DNA of 64,000 bases from Phycisphaerales bacterium (GTDB lineage Bacteria; Planctomycetota; Phycisphaerae; Phycisphaerales; UBA1924): NCBI GenBank assembly GCA_029260265.1, contig JAJDDO010000024.1, positions 497,458 to 561,457 of the forward strand, in the 5' to 3' direction. Of this stretch, positions 47,040 to 56,719 are shown in pieces. Positions within the stretch are counted from its first letter, which is position 1. Every line of letters starts with the position of its first letter. The notes under the pieces are model-generated. The model was not told the origin of the DNA, did no database searches, and saw only the letters and a program-made list of their open reading frames with translations. Position numbers and translations under genes: made by a program.

Positions 47040-49760
47040 ATGTCGGAATCTCTTCCACCAGATGATGCAACGATGCGCGCAGGCGTCGTCGATTTGCAGA
47101 TCGAACGCGAGCTTCAGGATTCTTACCTGACCTACGCGATGAGCACCATCATGGACCGGGCGCTGCCCGATGTCCGCGACGGTCTCAAGCCCTCGCAACG
47201 CCGCATCCTTGTTGCAATGAACGACCTCAATCTTCGCCCGAACAAGAAGCACCTCAAGTGTGCCAAGATCTGTGGCGATACCAGCGGCAACTACCACCCG
47301 CACGGCGAGTCGGTCATCTACCCAACCATGGTCGGCATGGCGCAGAAGTGGAAGATGAACACGCCGTTGGTTCAGCCGCAGGGCAACTTTGGTTCCATCG
47401 ACGGCGACCCGCCCGCAGCGATGCGATACACCGAAGCCCGCATGACCGGCGCGACCGTCGAGATGATGCAAGACCTCAAGCTCGGCACCGTCGATTTTCA
47501 ACCGAACTACGACGATCGTTTGATGGAACCAACCGTGCTTCCAGGCAAGTTTCCCAACTTGCTGGTCAACGGCGGGATGGGCATCGCGGTGGGGATGGCG
47601 ACGAGCCTGCCGCCGCATAACCCGACCGAGATCCTCGATTCGATCGTTCGGCTGATCAATAACCCAGAGATTTCACTGATCGAACTGATGACCGACGAGG
47701 TCGATGAAGACGGCAATGTCATCCGTCAGGGTGTCAAAGGCCCCGACTTCCCGACCGCGGGCAGGATCCTCGGGCGATCGGGGATCCTGAGCGCCTACGA
47801 GCACGGACGCGGGCGCGTCACCGTGCGCGGCGAGGTGCATGTCGAAGAGATGAAAGCCGGGCGCCATCAACTGGTGATCGATGAGATCCCGTACTCGCTC
47901 AATCAGGGCACGCTGGTCGAGAAGATCGTCGATGCGGTCAAGGAAGAGCGGATCAAGGATATTTCTGATGTCCGCAATGAATCCGGGCGCAACGCCCAAT
48001 CGCGGATCGTGATCGAGCTCAAGAAGGGCGCAGATCCGGCGGTGGTTGAGAATCAGTTGTACCAGTGCACGCCGCTGCAGCAGACATTCTCGATCATCAA
48101 CATCGCGTTGGTCAACCGCCAGCCGCGGACGATGGGCATCAAGCAGATGATGCAGTGCTACATCGATCACCGCGTCGAGGTGGTGACGAGGCGGACCAAG
48201 CACCTGCTCCGCGAAGCAAAGAAGAAAGCGCACATTTTGGAAGGCATGATCTTCGCGGTGTGCGACATCGACGAGATCATCGCGTTGATCAAATCCTCGC
48301 AGACACGATCCGAAGCGATCGAAAAACTGATGGATCGGCATTACACGATCCCCGCGTCGCATCCGGCGGCGGCGAAAATCCCGAAGCGTCTGATGGATGC
48401 GATCCGCCTCGCCGATGAGAACGATGGGACGCTGCTGACACGGATTCAGGCAGAGACCATCGGCGCGATGCGACTCATTCAGCTTGTCGGGCTCGAGATC
48501 GAGCGATTGGTCAAGGAATACGCTGATCTCATCGTTGAGATCGAGGGGTACGAAGCGATCCTCGCCAGCCACCGCATGGTGCTCGACATCCTCGTTACCG
48601 ATTGTGAAGAGATGATCGTCAAGTACGGACGCGATCGGCTGACCTCGATCGAGGACGCCGCGGGCGATATCGATATCGCAGCGTTGATCCAAGAGCAAGA
48701 TATGGCGGTCACGATCTCGAATCAGGGGTACATCAAGCGTGTCCCGTTGGAAACCTACCGCGCCCAGGGGCGTGGGGGCAAGGGGATCAAGGCATCGGAT
48801 TCCAAGGACGACGATTTTATCGAGAAACTCTTCGTCGCATCGACACATGACGATCTGCTCTGCTTCACAGACACCGGGCGGGTCTTCAAGATCAAGGTCT
48901 ACGAGCTGCCCGAGATGACACGCACGAGCAAGGGCCGCCCGATCGTCAACTACATCGACCTCAAGCCCGGTGAAAAAACTCGAGCGTATCTGGCGATTAA
49001 AGACTTTGAGTCCGGATCCAACTTCCTCGCGTTTGTTTCTCAACGCGGCATCGTCAAGCGGACCGCCCTCAAGGAATACCGCAATGTCAACAAGTCGGGG
49101 CTGATCGCGGTCGGGCTCAAAGACAACGACGCGTTGTTCAATGTGCGTTTGACCACTGGGTTCGATGATCTGATGCTGGTGATCTCCAACGGCATGGCGA
49201 TCAGGTTCAATGAGCAGCAATGCCGGCTCATGGGCCGATCTGCAGCGGGCGTCAAGGGGATGGATATCCCCGACGATGCAGAAGTGATCGGGATTATGCG
49301 GGTGCCGATGATCCAGGATGAGAACGATCCGGAGATCACGCACACCGATCCGGACTCCATCGAACGCAACCTCTGTCTGCTGACCATCACAGAGAACGGG
49401 TACGGCAAACGGACATCGGTCGACGAATACCGCGTCCAGCCAGAGAACGGACCGATGCGTTCGCAATCACGCGGCGGCAAGGGACGCACAGATATCAAAA
49501 CAACTGATCGCAACGGCAAATCGATCGCTGCGGCGGGGGTGTACGACGAGAACGATGTGGTCGTCATCACGCGTGGCGGGTTGCTGGTGCGGATGAACGC
49601 CGATTCGATCTCACAGATCGGACGCGGAACCCAGGGCGTTCGCGTCGTCGGGCTCAAGGGCGACGACAAGGTCATCGCGGTTGCACGGGTTGAGGAATCC
49701 GAGGACAATGAGACCGATGTGGTGAATGAGCCGCCGACCACCGGCGGAGAGGAAAGCTGA
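47040..49760 (+). CDS. gyrA: DNA gyrase subunit A
   Basis: 906 residues from ATG 47040, preceded by GGAG; ATG 46986 is also in frame. Introduces negative supercoils with GyrB. The catalytic Tyr is in A-A-M-R-Y-T-E-A-R. The quinolone region reads [17 protein letters not shown]: compared with E. coli, Asp82 is Glu, Ser83 is Ser, Asp87 is Pro and Arg91 is Gly. The C-terminal beta-pinwheel has the GyrA box as Q-G-R-G-G-K-G, which supports gyrase over topoisomerase IV. No gyrB nearby. The STAS gene begins one base after the stop codon. Confidence 0.95.
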   Translation: MSESLPPDDATMRAGVVDLQIERELQDSYLTYAMSTIMDRALPDVRDGLKPSQRRILVAMNDLNLRPNKKHLKCAKICGDTSGNYHPHGESVIYPTMVGMAQKWKMNTPLVQPQGNFGSIDGDPPAAMRYTEARMTGATVEMMQDLKLGTVDFQPNYDDRLMEPTVLPGKFPNLLVNGGMGIAVGMATSLPPHNPTEILDSIVRLINNPEISLIELMTDEVDEDGNVIRQGVKGPDFPTAGRILGRSGILSAYEHGRGRVTVRGEVHVEEMKAGRHQLVIDEIPYSLNQGTLVEKIVDAVKEERIKDISDVRNESGRNAQSRIVIELKKGADPAVVENQLYQCTPLQQTFSIINIALVNRQPRTMGIKQMMQCYIDHRVEVVTRRTKHLLREAKKKAHILEGMIFAVCDIDEIIALIKSSQTRSEAIEKLMDRHYTIPASHPAAAKIPKRLMDAIRLADENDGTLLTRIQAETIGAMRLIQLVGLEIERLVKEYADLIVEIEGYEAILASHRMVLDILVTDCEEMIVKYGRDRLTSIEDAAGDIDIAALIQEQDMAVTISNQGYIKRVPLETYRAQGRGGKGIKASDSKDDDFIEKLFVASTHDDLLCFTDTGRVFKIKVYELPEMTRTSKGRPIVNYIDLKPGEKTRAYLAIKDFESGSNFLAFVSQRGIVKRTALKEYRNVNKSGLIAVGLKDNDALFNVRLTTGFDDLMLVISNGMAIRFNEQQCRLMGRSAAGVKGMDIPDDAEVIGIMRVPMIQDENDPEITHTDPDSIERNLCLLTITENGYGKRTSVDEYRVQPENGPMRSQSRGGKGRTDIKTTDRNGKSIAAAGVYDENDVVVITRGGLLVRMNADSISQIGRGTQGVRVVGLKGDDKVIAVARVEESEDNETDVVNEPPTTGGEES

Positions 49761-49761
49761 T

Positions 49762-50109
49762 ATGGCGGTCGACTGGTCAGAACATATCATGATCGCGAAC
49801 CTGGCCGATGAGCCAGCGCTGTCCGATGAGCTCGAGCTTATCTGCGAGCGGATCTGCAAGGGCGCTGACACGCCAAATGCCGTGCTTGATTTCCATGAGG
49901 TCAGCTACATCAACTCATCCAATATCGCACAGCTTCTCAAGCTCCGCAACGATATCGAGGGCGCGGGGCGTCAGATGATTCTCTGTGGCGTTCAGGACGA
50001 TGTGATGAGCGTGCTCGTTGTAACCGGGCTCAATGCGGTGTTTCAGTTCGCGCCCGATACCCTGACCGCGATTGCATCGGTGCAGATCGAAGATTCGACC
50101 GAGAACTGA
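49762..50109 (+). CDS. STAS-domain protein (anti-sigma factor antagonist type)
   Basis: 115 residues. A single STAS domain: N-A-V-L-D-F-H-E-V-S-Y-I-N-S-S-N-I-A-Q-L-L, where the serine pair before N-I-A corresponds to the phosphorylated Ser of SpoIIAA/RsbV. Such proteins are switched by a kinase and an RsbU-type phosphatase. It begins one base after gyrA, so it is probably cotranscribed with it. A phosphatase of the right family lies on the opposite strand at 50863-52164. Confidence 0.88.
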   Translation: MAVDWSEHIMIANLADEPALSDELELICERICKGADTPNAVLDFHEVSYINSSNIAQLLKLRNDIEGAGRQMILCGVQDDVMSVLVVTGLNAVFQFAPDTLTAIASVQIEDSTEN

Positions 50110-50130
50110 TCGAGAAGGGTGTAGAGAGCA

Positions 50131-50862
50131 ATGCCAATTTTCGCCCTGTTCATCATCGCTGCGATCGCGCTTATCGTAGTTCGGATTGGCGCTACCGCCT
50201 TGATGATGACAGGGCTGAGCCGATCTGTTGCGGAGTTTCAAGCGATCTCGTGTTTCTTTGGCGTTGGGTTTACCACCAACGAGGCCGAGATGATTGTTTC
50301 GCACCCTGCACGCCGAAAGATCGCCCAGCATCTGATTATCGCGGGGAACATCGGGTTGACCGGTGCGCTCGGTGCGGTGATCGTGACCTTTGTGGATAAG
50401 GACAACAACTGGTTCAATGGGCTGGTGCACGCCGATCAGCCGATCTCGATTTTCACACTGATCGTACTGATGCTCGGCGGGATTCTGATAATCGCGGCGG
50501 TGATGCGCCTGCAGATTGTCAAGAACCTGCTCGAAGCAGTTATCAAGCGGACGCTGATTCAGGTTCATGCCATCCGCCCGATGGACTATGAGACAATTCT
50601 TCGCTCGTCAGCGGGGTTCGCGGTGATCCAGGTTGAAATCGAGGATGATAATCCGCTTGTGGGCAGGACCCTCGCCGGCGCTCGTCTCGGAGAAGCAGGG
50701 GTGCTCGTGCTCGGGATTCAGCGTGCGGACAACAAGGAGTACATCGGGGCGCCGCACGCCACGAGCGAGTTTCGCGCGGGCGATGTACTCACCGTGTACG
50801 GGCAGGAAGCCTCGATACTCAAGGTGACCGGCCAGCATATCGCTGATGCAGACGAATTGTGA
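50131..50862 (+). CDS. Membrane protein with C-terminal RCK_C (TrkA_C) domain
   Basis: 243 residues. Three hydrophobic segments at about 1-25, 68-90 and 105-128, with a loop containing G-V-G-F-T-T-N-E-A-E-M-I-V-S-H-P-A-R-R. The C-terminal 80 residues match RCK_C: N-P-L-V-G-R-T-L-A-G-A-R-L-G-E-A-G-V-L-V-L-G-I-Q-R and F-R-A-G-D-V-L-T-V-Y-G. RCK_C domains bind small ligands and regulate K+ channels or anion transporters. No pore signature of TrkH/Kch is present, so it may be a regulatory subunit. It follows the STAS gene by 21 bases. Confidence 0.85.
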   Translation: MPIFALFIIAAIALIVVRIGATALMMTGLSRSVAEFQAISCFFGVGFTTNEAEMIVSHPARRKIAQHLIIAGNIGLTGALGAVIVTFVDKDNNWFNGLVHADQPISIFTLIVLMLGGILIIAAVMRLQIVKNLLEAVIKRTLIQVHAIRPMDYETILRSSAGFAVIQVEIEDDNPLVGRTLAGARLGEAGVLVLGIQRADNKEYIGAPHATSEFRAGDVLTVYGQEASILKVTGQHIADADEL

Positions 50863-52164
50863 TCAGGCTGCGTTGGGCACAGGGTTCTGATTATCTGCCG
50901 GCTTCGAGCTCGGCGAAAAGAACAACGCTGTAATGTCATCGGGTTGATGCAACGAACCAAGCTGGGCGTTGAGCTGCCCTTCAAGCGTGTTGATTGCATG
51001 CTCGAGCATCCCGCCCGTATTGCCCGCATCGGTGAGCGCACCGATGTAGCGTTCGGTTGGGCGCTTGCGATCATCGCCTACCGCATCGTGCTTGGGGAAC
51101 GCGACCTCAAAGCCATCAGAAAACAGCACGAGTACATCGTCTGGGAACATCGTGACCGTTGTCTGACCAAACTCAACATCAGGGAAAACGCCAAGCAGCG
51201 GCCCCTGAGACTCAATCCGGTCAACCCCTGAACCATCGGCGCGAACAAGAATAGGCGCAGGGTGCCCCGCGCCGGCGAGGGTGAGCTCGCAGGTTCGGCT
51301 GTCATAGATCCCGTACACCGCGGTCGCAAAGCGTGAGTTGTTCCCGGTGGATTTGCTCATCGCGTTGTTGAGCTTGCTGAGGGCTTCACTCGGGGGAACG
51401 ACGCGGATGTTCTCGCCCACGCCCTCGACCTTGTGCAGCCCCTGCGAGATGACCATGGTCATCAACGCTGCCGGCACGCCGTGCCCGACCGCATCGGCGA
51501 GGAAGAAGCCCGTGCGGTGCTCGTCGAGCTCGATGATGTCGTAGATATCCCCGGAGACATACGACGCGGGTCGGTAGACGATCCCGATATCGAGCCCATC
51601 AATCGCGGGGACGGATTCGGGCATGTACTCTCGCTGGATGGTTGCAGCGGTCTGGAGTTCTTCGTGGAGCTTGGCGATCTCGTGGTGCACGCCGCTGATC
51701 GACATCTCGGTGAGGCGCAGCTCGGAGGTGATCTGCTGAATCGCCGGCTGGCGTTGGGCGAGCGTCCAGAGCATGACCGCCGCCTGCTCGGGGTCAATAT
51801 CCCAAGGCTCGCACAAGATCCCCTGCCCGCGAAGAATGATCGCGGTCCGCTCTTGGCCCGGCGGGATGAGCACGAGCGCGGGGCAGAGCGATTCGCAGAG
51901 CTTGTCGGCGAGCCGACAGATCGCGCTGTCCGAGTCATCTTCTGTCAGCACGATCAGCACCGGTGCATGGTTGTGATTGATGTGCTCGGCTTCGATCAAC
52001 GAGTCTTCGATGGATTGCACGCGGAGCTGCATCTCTCGGTTACTCAGCCATAGCCCGATCGGTTCGGTCCAGCGAGAGATCCCGCCGTGCTGTTCAAGAG
52101 ACTTGGTTGAAACCGCGAGCACGATTGGCCCGCTCACGGATGTATTGCTTTGATGCTTTGTCAC
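50863..52164 (-). CDS. RsbU/SpoIIE-type PP2C serine phosphatase
   Basis: 433 residues from the GTG ending at 52164, close behind AGGAGG; the GTG at 52167 is also possible. The C-terminal half is the PPM phosphatase domain, with metal-binding aspartates in S-G-D-I-Y-D, A-D-A-V-G-H-G, F-S-D-G-F and P-D-D-I-T. The first 130 residues have a receiver-like pattern (V-L-I-V-L-T-E-D-D-S) followed by a helical linker (residues about 150-185), probably a signalling helix. Such phosphatases reactivate STAS anti-anti-sigma factors. Its stop codon directly abuts that of the RCK_C gene. Confidence 0.92.
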   Translation of the reverse strand: MTKHQSNTSVSGPIVLAVSTKSLEQHGGISRWTEPIGLWLSNREMQLRVQSIEDSLIEAEHINHNHAPVLIVLTEDDSDSAICRLADKLCESLCPALVLIPPGQERTAIILRGQGILCEPWDIDPEQAAVMLWTLAQRQPAIQQITSELRLTEMSISGVHHEIAKLHEELQTAATIQREYMPESVPAIDGLDIGIVYRPASYVSGDIYDIIELDEHRTGFFLADAVGHGVPAALMTMVISQGLHKVEGVGENIRVVPPSEALSKLNNAMSKSTGNNSRFATAVYGIYDSRTCELTLAGAGHPAPILVRADGSGVDRIESQGPLLGVFPDVEFGQTTVTMFPDDVLVLFSDGFEVAFPKHDAVGDDRKRPTERYIGALTDAGNTGGMLEHAINTLEGQLNAQLGSLHQPDDITALFFSPSSKPADNQNPVPNAA

Positions 52165-52328
52165 CACGCCTCCTCGTCGCCCGCCGATATGCGGGCACAC
52201 GAAGAAGATCGACTCAAACCGCTAAAGATTGTACCGAAAGCACGGAACAGCATCATCGTGGGCCCGCTGCAGACCAGTTCGACGATTCAACCCGAACTCA
52301 TGGTCCGGATATGGCGTCCGTGGTTCGG

Positions 52329-52838
52329 TTATTGGGTGACTGATTTGAGGTACTCAAAGTCGAGCTTGATCTTGTCGCCTTCGGTGTAGCCCATCGTTTC
52401 GAGCAATCCCCCGCGGATCTCGATGGCATACCGGGCGTCGTACTTCGAGGAATACTTCTTGAGCCTCGCTTCATAGGCGGTCATCGACTCGCTGTCTTCG
52501 CGGGGCGGCTCAACCGGCATGTGGTGCATAGCGACGATCCGCCCGCCCGCGTCGAGGAACAGGATATCGATATCGACGAGGCAATCACGCATGAGGAATG
52601 ATCGCTTGCGTGAGTTGCGGAAGCTGAAGAGCATCCCGCCGGCGGGTGCAATCTCGGTGCGCCCGCCGAGCCCGACTGTGCGTTTGGCATCATCCGCAAC
52701 GAGCTCGAGGGTGTAGGCGGTCCCGCCAAGGTTGACCACCTGGTACCCCTCGGGTGCGGGCTTGGGCGATGAGCAACCGCCGAGCATGCACCCGATCAGT
52801 ACAATGCCGGCCAAGAACGCGGTGCGTCGTGTTGTCAT
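52329..52838 (-). CDS. DUF192-family lipoprotein
   Basis: 169 residues from the ATG ending at 52838, overlapping the gluQRS stop by ATGA. Lipobox M-L-G-G-C-S (Cys near residue 22) after a hydrophobic signal. The DUF192 fold is recognisable from R-T-V-G-L-G-G-R-T, G-M-L-F-S-F and F-L-M-R-D-C-L-V-D-I-D-I-L-F-L. Family function is unknown; members are small secreted beta-barrel proteins. Confidence 0.88.
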   Translation of the reverse strand: MTTRRTAFLAGIVLIGCMLGGCSSPKPAPEGYQVVNLGGTAYTLELVADDAKRTVGLGGRTEIAPAGGMLFSFRNSRKRSFLMRDCLVDIDILFLDAGGRIVAMHHMPVEPPREDSESMTAYEARLKKYSSKYDARYAIEIRGGLLETMGYTEGDKIKLDFEYLKSVTQ

Positions 52839-53812
52839 GATTCCATCAGCCATCGATCGTCCTCGGGGGTGAATACAAAGTCGTGGTGGGGGAGTGTATC
52901 AAGCCCAAAGCCCGCACGGAACTCCTCGATGGACAAGGGTTGGCGGGTGGGGAGAATCTTGCACCAGAACGCAATCAACCCGATGATCCGCTCGGGTGTG
53001 ACACCCCGGGCGCGGTAAGTATCTAGCCGCGTATCGCCGTGGCGCTTGGCCAGCCGCCTGCCGTCCGCCCCGCGGACGAGCGGGAGATGGGTGTAGCTCG
53101 GGATGTGATCGATCCCCAGAGCCCGCATGAGCAGGATCTGCCGTCCTGCAGAATCAATCAGGTCATCGCCTCGGACGATATCGGTGATCGAGCAGGCCGC
53201 ATCGTCGACGACCACCGCAAGCTGGTAACTCGGGCTCCCTCGTTTGGTCCAGACCACAAAGTCGCCGATCGTCTGATCGATGTCGATGCGTTGCGGGCCG
53301 GCGAACTGGTCATCAAACTCGATGGTGCTCGCCTCATCGACAATCAGCCTCCAGTTGGAATCGCGGGTGTCGAACGCTCTCGGAATGGTCAATGGGCGGA
53401 GGGCGGGGTCGAATCTGGTTTCGTGGGTTCCCTCGTTGGGAGCCGAGGCCGCCGATTCGATCTCGGTACGCGTCAACGGGCATGGATAGACTCGTCCTGA
53501 TCGTGCAAGTTTTTTCATTGCAAGAACATATGGGGACTGATCGAGGGATTGGACTTCAGGGCCAGTATCCCAATCAAGCCCGATCCATCCGAGGGTTTCG
53601 ATGGTCTGGTCGATAACACCCGGCTTGACGCGGGGGGTGTCGAGGTCCTCGATGCGTAAGTGTATGTGCCAGTCATAGTTGCGAGCGAGTGCCCAGTTGG
53701 CAAGAAAGGCAAATGCATTGCCTAGATGCAGCGCCCCGGTCGGCGAGGGGGCCAGCCTGGTGGTTCTTTGGATGGGCTCGGCTGGTGAGGGCACGGATGA
53801 TTGTGGGTACAC
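52835..53812 (-). CDS. gluQ: Glutamyl-Q tRNA(Asp) synthetase
   Basis: 325 residues from a GTG ending at 53812. A truncated GluRS paralogue that attaches glutamate to the queuosine of tRNA-Asp. Class I signature L-A-P-S-P-T-G-A-L-H-L-G-N, R-I-E-D-L-D-T-P-R, second signature L-A-K-R-H-G-D. There is no anticodon-binding domain, as expected for GluQRS. The usual zinc-binding Cys cluster is reduced to Y-P-C-P-L, so zinc may be absent. Operon with the DUF192 lipoprotein. Confidence 0.95.
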   Translation of the reverse strand: MYPQSSVPSPAEPIQRTTRLAPSPTGALHLGNAFAFLANWALARNYDWHIHLRIEDLDTPRVKPGVIDQTIETLGWIGLDWDTGPEVQSLDQSPYVLAMKKLARSGRVYPCPLTRTEIESAASAPNEGTHETRFDPALRPLTIPRAFDTRDSNWRLIVDEASTIEFDDQFAGPQRIDIDQTIGDFVVWTKRGSPSYQLAVVVDDAACSITDIVRGDDLIDSAGRQILLMRALGIDHIPSYTHLPLVRGADGRRLAKRHGDTRLDTYRARGVTPERIIGLIAFWCKILPTRQPLSIEEFRAGFGLDTLPHHDFVFTPEDDRWLMES

Positions 53813-53886
53813 TAGTAGCGGCGGGCAACCGGCAATGGGCTGAAATTAATCCTGCCCATTCATTCCGCCCTCACGGAGGAGAAACA

Positions 53887-54183
53887 ATGAGCGAGCAAGC
53901 ACTGGTCAAAATGAGCGAGGAACAGATCGAAGCCGCCCTTGTTGACCACCCAGATTGGTCCGAACTCAACGGGCAGATCTCTCGGACATTCACCTTTGAG
54001 GACTTTGTGAGCTCGATGGCTTTCGTCAACAAGGTCGCCGAATACGCCGAGCGTGCCCAGCACCACCCAGATATGCTCATCCGGTACAACAAAGTGACGC
54101 TGACCGTTTCGACCCACGACGCCGGCGGCATCACGCACAAAGACTTCGATCTCGCCAAAGTAACCGAGAATCTAATGGGTTGA
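53887..54183 (+). CDS. phhB: Pterin-4a-carbinolamine dehydratase
   Basis: 98 residues, start fixed by GGAGGA. Dehydrates 4a-hydroxytetrahydrobiopterin in pterin recycling. The active-site block reads A-Q-H-H-P-D-M, followed by V-T-L-T-V-S-T-H-D-A-G-G-I-T-H-K-D-F-D-L-A, with the second His in place. No aromatic amino-acid hydroxylase is near. TACACT at 53808-53813 may be its -10, giving a leader of about 70 bases. Confidence 0.93.
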   Translation: MSEQALVKMSEEQIEAALVDHPDWSELNGQISRTFTFEDFVSSMAFVNKVAEYAERAQHHPDMLIRYNKVTLTVSTHDAGGITHKDFDLAKVTENLMG

Positions 54184-54193
54184 TATCCGATCT

Positions 54194-54940
54194 CTACCGC
54201 AGCTCGACCGACCAGTAAGCCTCGTCGAGGAACGCTTTCCACGAATCGTATTTCGCGTGTGAAAGCCGCACCGCGATCAGCGGGTTTCGCTTAGGACGCA
54301 CGGGCTTGGTGATCAGTTTCATCCTTGCTTGCTCAGGCGTGCGTCCGCCCTTGCGAGAGTTGCACTTGACGCACGAGCAGACGAGGTTCTCCCAGGTGTC
54401 TGGGCCGTTCTGGGTGCGTGGGATGACATGATCGATGGAGAGCTCGCAGGTGGGGAAGTTGCCGCCGCAGTATTGGCACCGGTTGTGATCGCGAGCAAAG
54501 AGGTTGCGTCGATTGAGCTTGACGCGTTGAGCGGGGAGCTTGTCGTACCCGACGAGCCGGATAATGCGAGGCACCGCGATATCAAAGCGGACGGTCTTCA
54601 CCCAATCGTGCAAATCGGGTTCGTATTCTTTGCGCAGTTCGGAGAGCTCGGTCCAGGTCGAAAAGTTGTAGTTTGCGAATGAGCCGTCATCGGCATGGAT
54701 GACTTCCGCGGCCTCGCGTGTGAGCAAAATAAATGCCCTGCGTGCAGAGATCACCCGTGATGCCATGTAGTGCTTGTTGAGCACGAGCACCTTGGCGTCG
54801 AGCCCCTCGTGGGCGTTGATGGGTTGGATTTGCCCAAACTCACCGGGCACCAACCCCCCACGGATCCGGGACCCCTTTGGATCGTCCTTCTGGATTCGTG
54901 CTCGTTTTCCGGCTTTTTTTCGGCGCGGATGCTTGGGCAT
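54194..54940 (-). CDS. HNH endonuclease-domain protein
   Basis: 248 residues. The HNH motif with zinc-binding Cys pairs: C-Q-Y-C-G-G ... L-S-I-D-H-V-I-P-R ... [13 protein letters not shown]. The first 25 residues are highly basic ([13 protein letters not shown]), suggesting nucleic-acid contact. It looks like the stand-alone HNH family common in many bacteria, not linked to a restriction system or phage here. Target unknown. Confidence 0.88.
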   Translation of the reverse strand: MPKHPRRKKAGKRARIQKDDPKGSRIRGGLVPGEFGQIQPINAHEGLDAKVLVLNKHYMASRVISARRAFILLTREAAEVIHADDGSFANYNFSTWTELSELRKEYEPDLHDWVKTVRFDIAVPRIIRLVGYDKLPAQRVKLNRRNLFARDHNRCQYCGGNFPTCELSIDHVIPRTQNGPDTWENLVCSCVKCNSRKGGRTPEQARMKLITKPVRPKRNPLIAVRLSHAKYDSWKAFLDEAYWSVELR

Positions 54941-55076
54941 GAAGTCTAGTTCTACCCGAAACGACGGGAATCTTCAACCCGATACACGGTTCCCGACAGA
55001 AACAGGCATCAAAGTTGTGTTTGCACCGGGTGGTCAAGGCGATGAACTCGTCTATCGCCCGGTAATCGGGAACGCC

Positions 55077-56705
55077 CTAATGCCGAAAATGCCGCACGCC
55101 GGTGGTCATGCAGCACACATTTTTCGCATCGCACAGCTCGAAGGTGTCGATGTCGCGTTTTGATCCGCCCGGATGGAGAATCATCGTGACGCCCGCCTCG
55201 ATCAGGACCTCTGGCCCGTCGCTGAACGGAAAGAAGGCATCAGAAACCGCGATCGAACCATCCGCGAGCTCGCCGGCTTTGCGTACCGCGCCCAAGCATG
55301 AGGCGACCCGGTCCATCTGCCCGCCGCCCGCACCAAAGAGCCTTGCAGCCTCGCCATCGATCCCGCCGAGCAGGACCGCGTTGGACGAGAGTGCCCGGCA
55401 GACACTCTCCAGCATTGCCGCGGCATGAAGTTGTTCGCTGCTCGGCTTTGGACCCGCGGCGTGCGTCCAGCTTGTAGGATCAGGCACAACAAGATCGCGA
55501 TCTTGCACGAGCAACCCGCCCGGGAGCCACTTGGTCTCGGTCGTGATGCTCGGATCGTCATCGCCAACCGCGAGCAGCCGGACATTCTTCCAGCGTGATT
55601 GAACCAGGCTCAGGGCATCTTTGTCGAAGCTCGGCGCGATGATGACCTCAAAGAAGGTGCCCTCTGCGCAGATGCGTTGTGCGCCATCGAGATCAAGCGG
55701 AGACGAGCACGCCAGAATCCCGCCGTAGGCAGCCATCGGATCGCCCGCGATCGCTCGATCTACCGCAGCGTGCACGCTCGGCGCACTGGCCGCCCCGCAC
55801 GGGTTGGTGTGTTTGAGCACGCACGCCGAATGCTTGGTGCGGTCGATCCGTGCCATGGCGCGGACGAGCTCGAGCGCGGCACTGGCGTCGTTGAGGTTGT
55901 TGAAACTCAACGGTTTTCCGTGTAACTGTTCGCTGTCGATCAGCGTTCCGGCTGGCGCTCCGATTGACCGATAGACAGCGGCTTGCTGGTGTGGGTTTTC
56001 GCCGTAGCGAAGGTCGTCGGCCTTGGTGTACGAGATGCGGAGCCTCGCCGGCATCGGCTCGTCGCTGCGGGTCATCCAATCGCTGATCGCCGAGTCGTAC
56101 TCGGCGCAACGCGTAAACGCGTCGGCCGCGAGTGTGCGGCGGAGGGCAAAGCTGGTTGAGCCTTCGTTGTTGGTGAGCTCATGAAGGATCTGGTGGTACT
56201 GCGACGGATCGGTCGCGATGGCGACGAATCGATGGTTCTTGGCCGACGAGCGGACCATTGATGGGCCGCCGATATCGATTTGCTCGATCGCTTCATCGTC
56301 GGAGACACCTTTGCGGGCGACGGTGGATTCAAACGGGTACAAGTTGACGACGACAAGGTCGATCGGGGCGATATCGTGCTCGCTCATCGCATCGGTGTGG
56401 TGGGGGAGGTCGCGTCTGGCGAGCAGCCCGCCATGGATCTTGGGATGCAGCGTTTTGACGCGTCCGTCCATCATCTCCGGGAACCCGGTGACCTGATCGA
56501 CGCTGGTGACATTGATTCCAGCTTGGGTGAGCACGCGGGCGGTGCCTCCGGTGGAGATGATCTCGACACCACGGGATTGCAGAGCGGTGGCGAGTTCAAC
56601 GATGCCGGTTTTATCAGAGACCGAGATCAACGCACGGCGGACGCGCACTTGGTTGGTGGTTTCAACGCTCATCGTGTCGGTGCCCTGCGCGATCGGTGTG
56701 GTCAT
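55077..56705 (-). CDS. purH: Bifunctional AICAR formyltransferase / IMP cyclohydrolase
   Basis: 542 residues; last two steps of IMP synthesis. The cyclohydrolase (MGS-like) domain at the N-terminus has I-S-T-G-G-T-A and R-V-K-T-L-H-P-K-I-H-G-G. The formyltransferase domain has K-H-T-N-P-C-G-A-A, with the catalytic Lys-His pair, and A-A-Y-G-G-I. The C-terminus ends in the expected G-V-R-H-F-R-H. The start may be the second ATG (M-S-V-E-T-T, residue 12), which aligns better with other PurH. Confidence 0.97.
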   Translation of the reverse strand: MTTPIAQGTDTMSVETTNQVRVRRALISVSDKTGIVELATALQSRGVEIISTGGTARVLTQAGINVTSVDQVTGFPEMMDGRVKTLHPKIHGGLLARRDLPHHTDAMSEHDIAPIDLVVVNLYPFESTVARKGVSDDEAIEQIDIGGPSMVRSSAKNHRFVAIATDPSQYHQILHELTNNEGSTSFALRRTLAADAFTRCAEYDSAISDWMTRSDEPMPARLRISYTKADDLRYGENPHQQAAVYRSIGAPAGTLIDSEQLHGKPLSFNNLNDASAALELVRAMARIDRTKHSACVLKHTNPCGAASAPSVHAAVDRAIAGDPMAAYGGILACSSPLDLDGAQRICAEGTFFEVIIAPSFDKDALSLVQSRWKNVRLLAVGDDDPSITTETKWLPGGLLVQDRDLVVPDPTSWTHAAGPKPSSEQLHAAAMLESVCRALSSNAVLLGGIDGEAARLFGAGGGQMDRVASCLGAVRKAGELADGSIAVSDAFFPFSDGPEVLIEAGVTMILHPGGSKRDIDTFELCDAKNVCCMTTGVRHFRH

Positions 56706-56719
56706 GATGTGTTTTTCAA

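Noticed and set aside
47673-49466. Long open frame on the minus strand opposite gyrA
   Set aside because: It mirrors the codon bias of gyrA in a GC-rich genome, has no protein-family features, and the sense strand is plainly coding.
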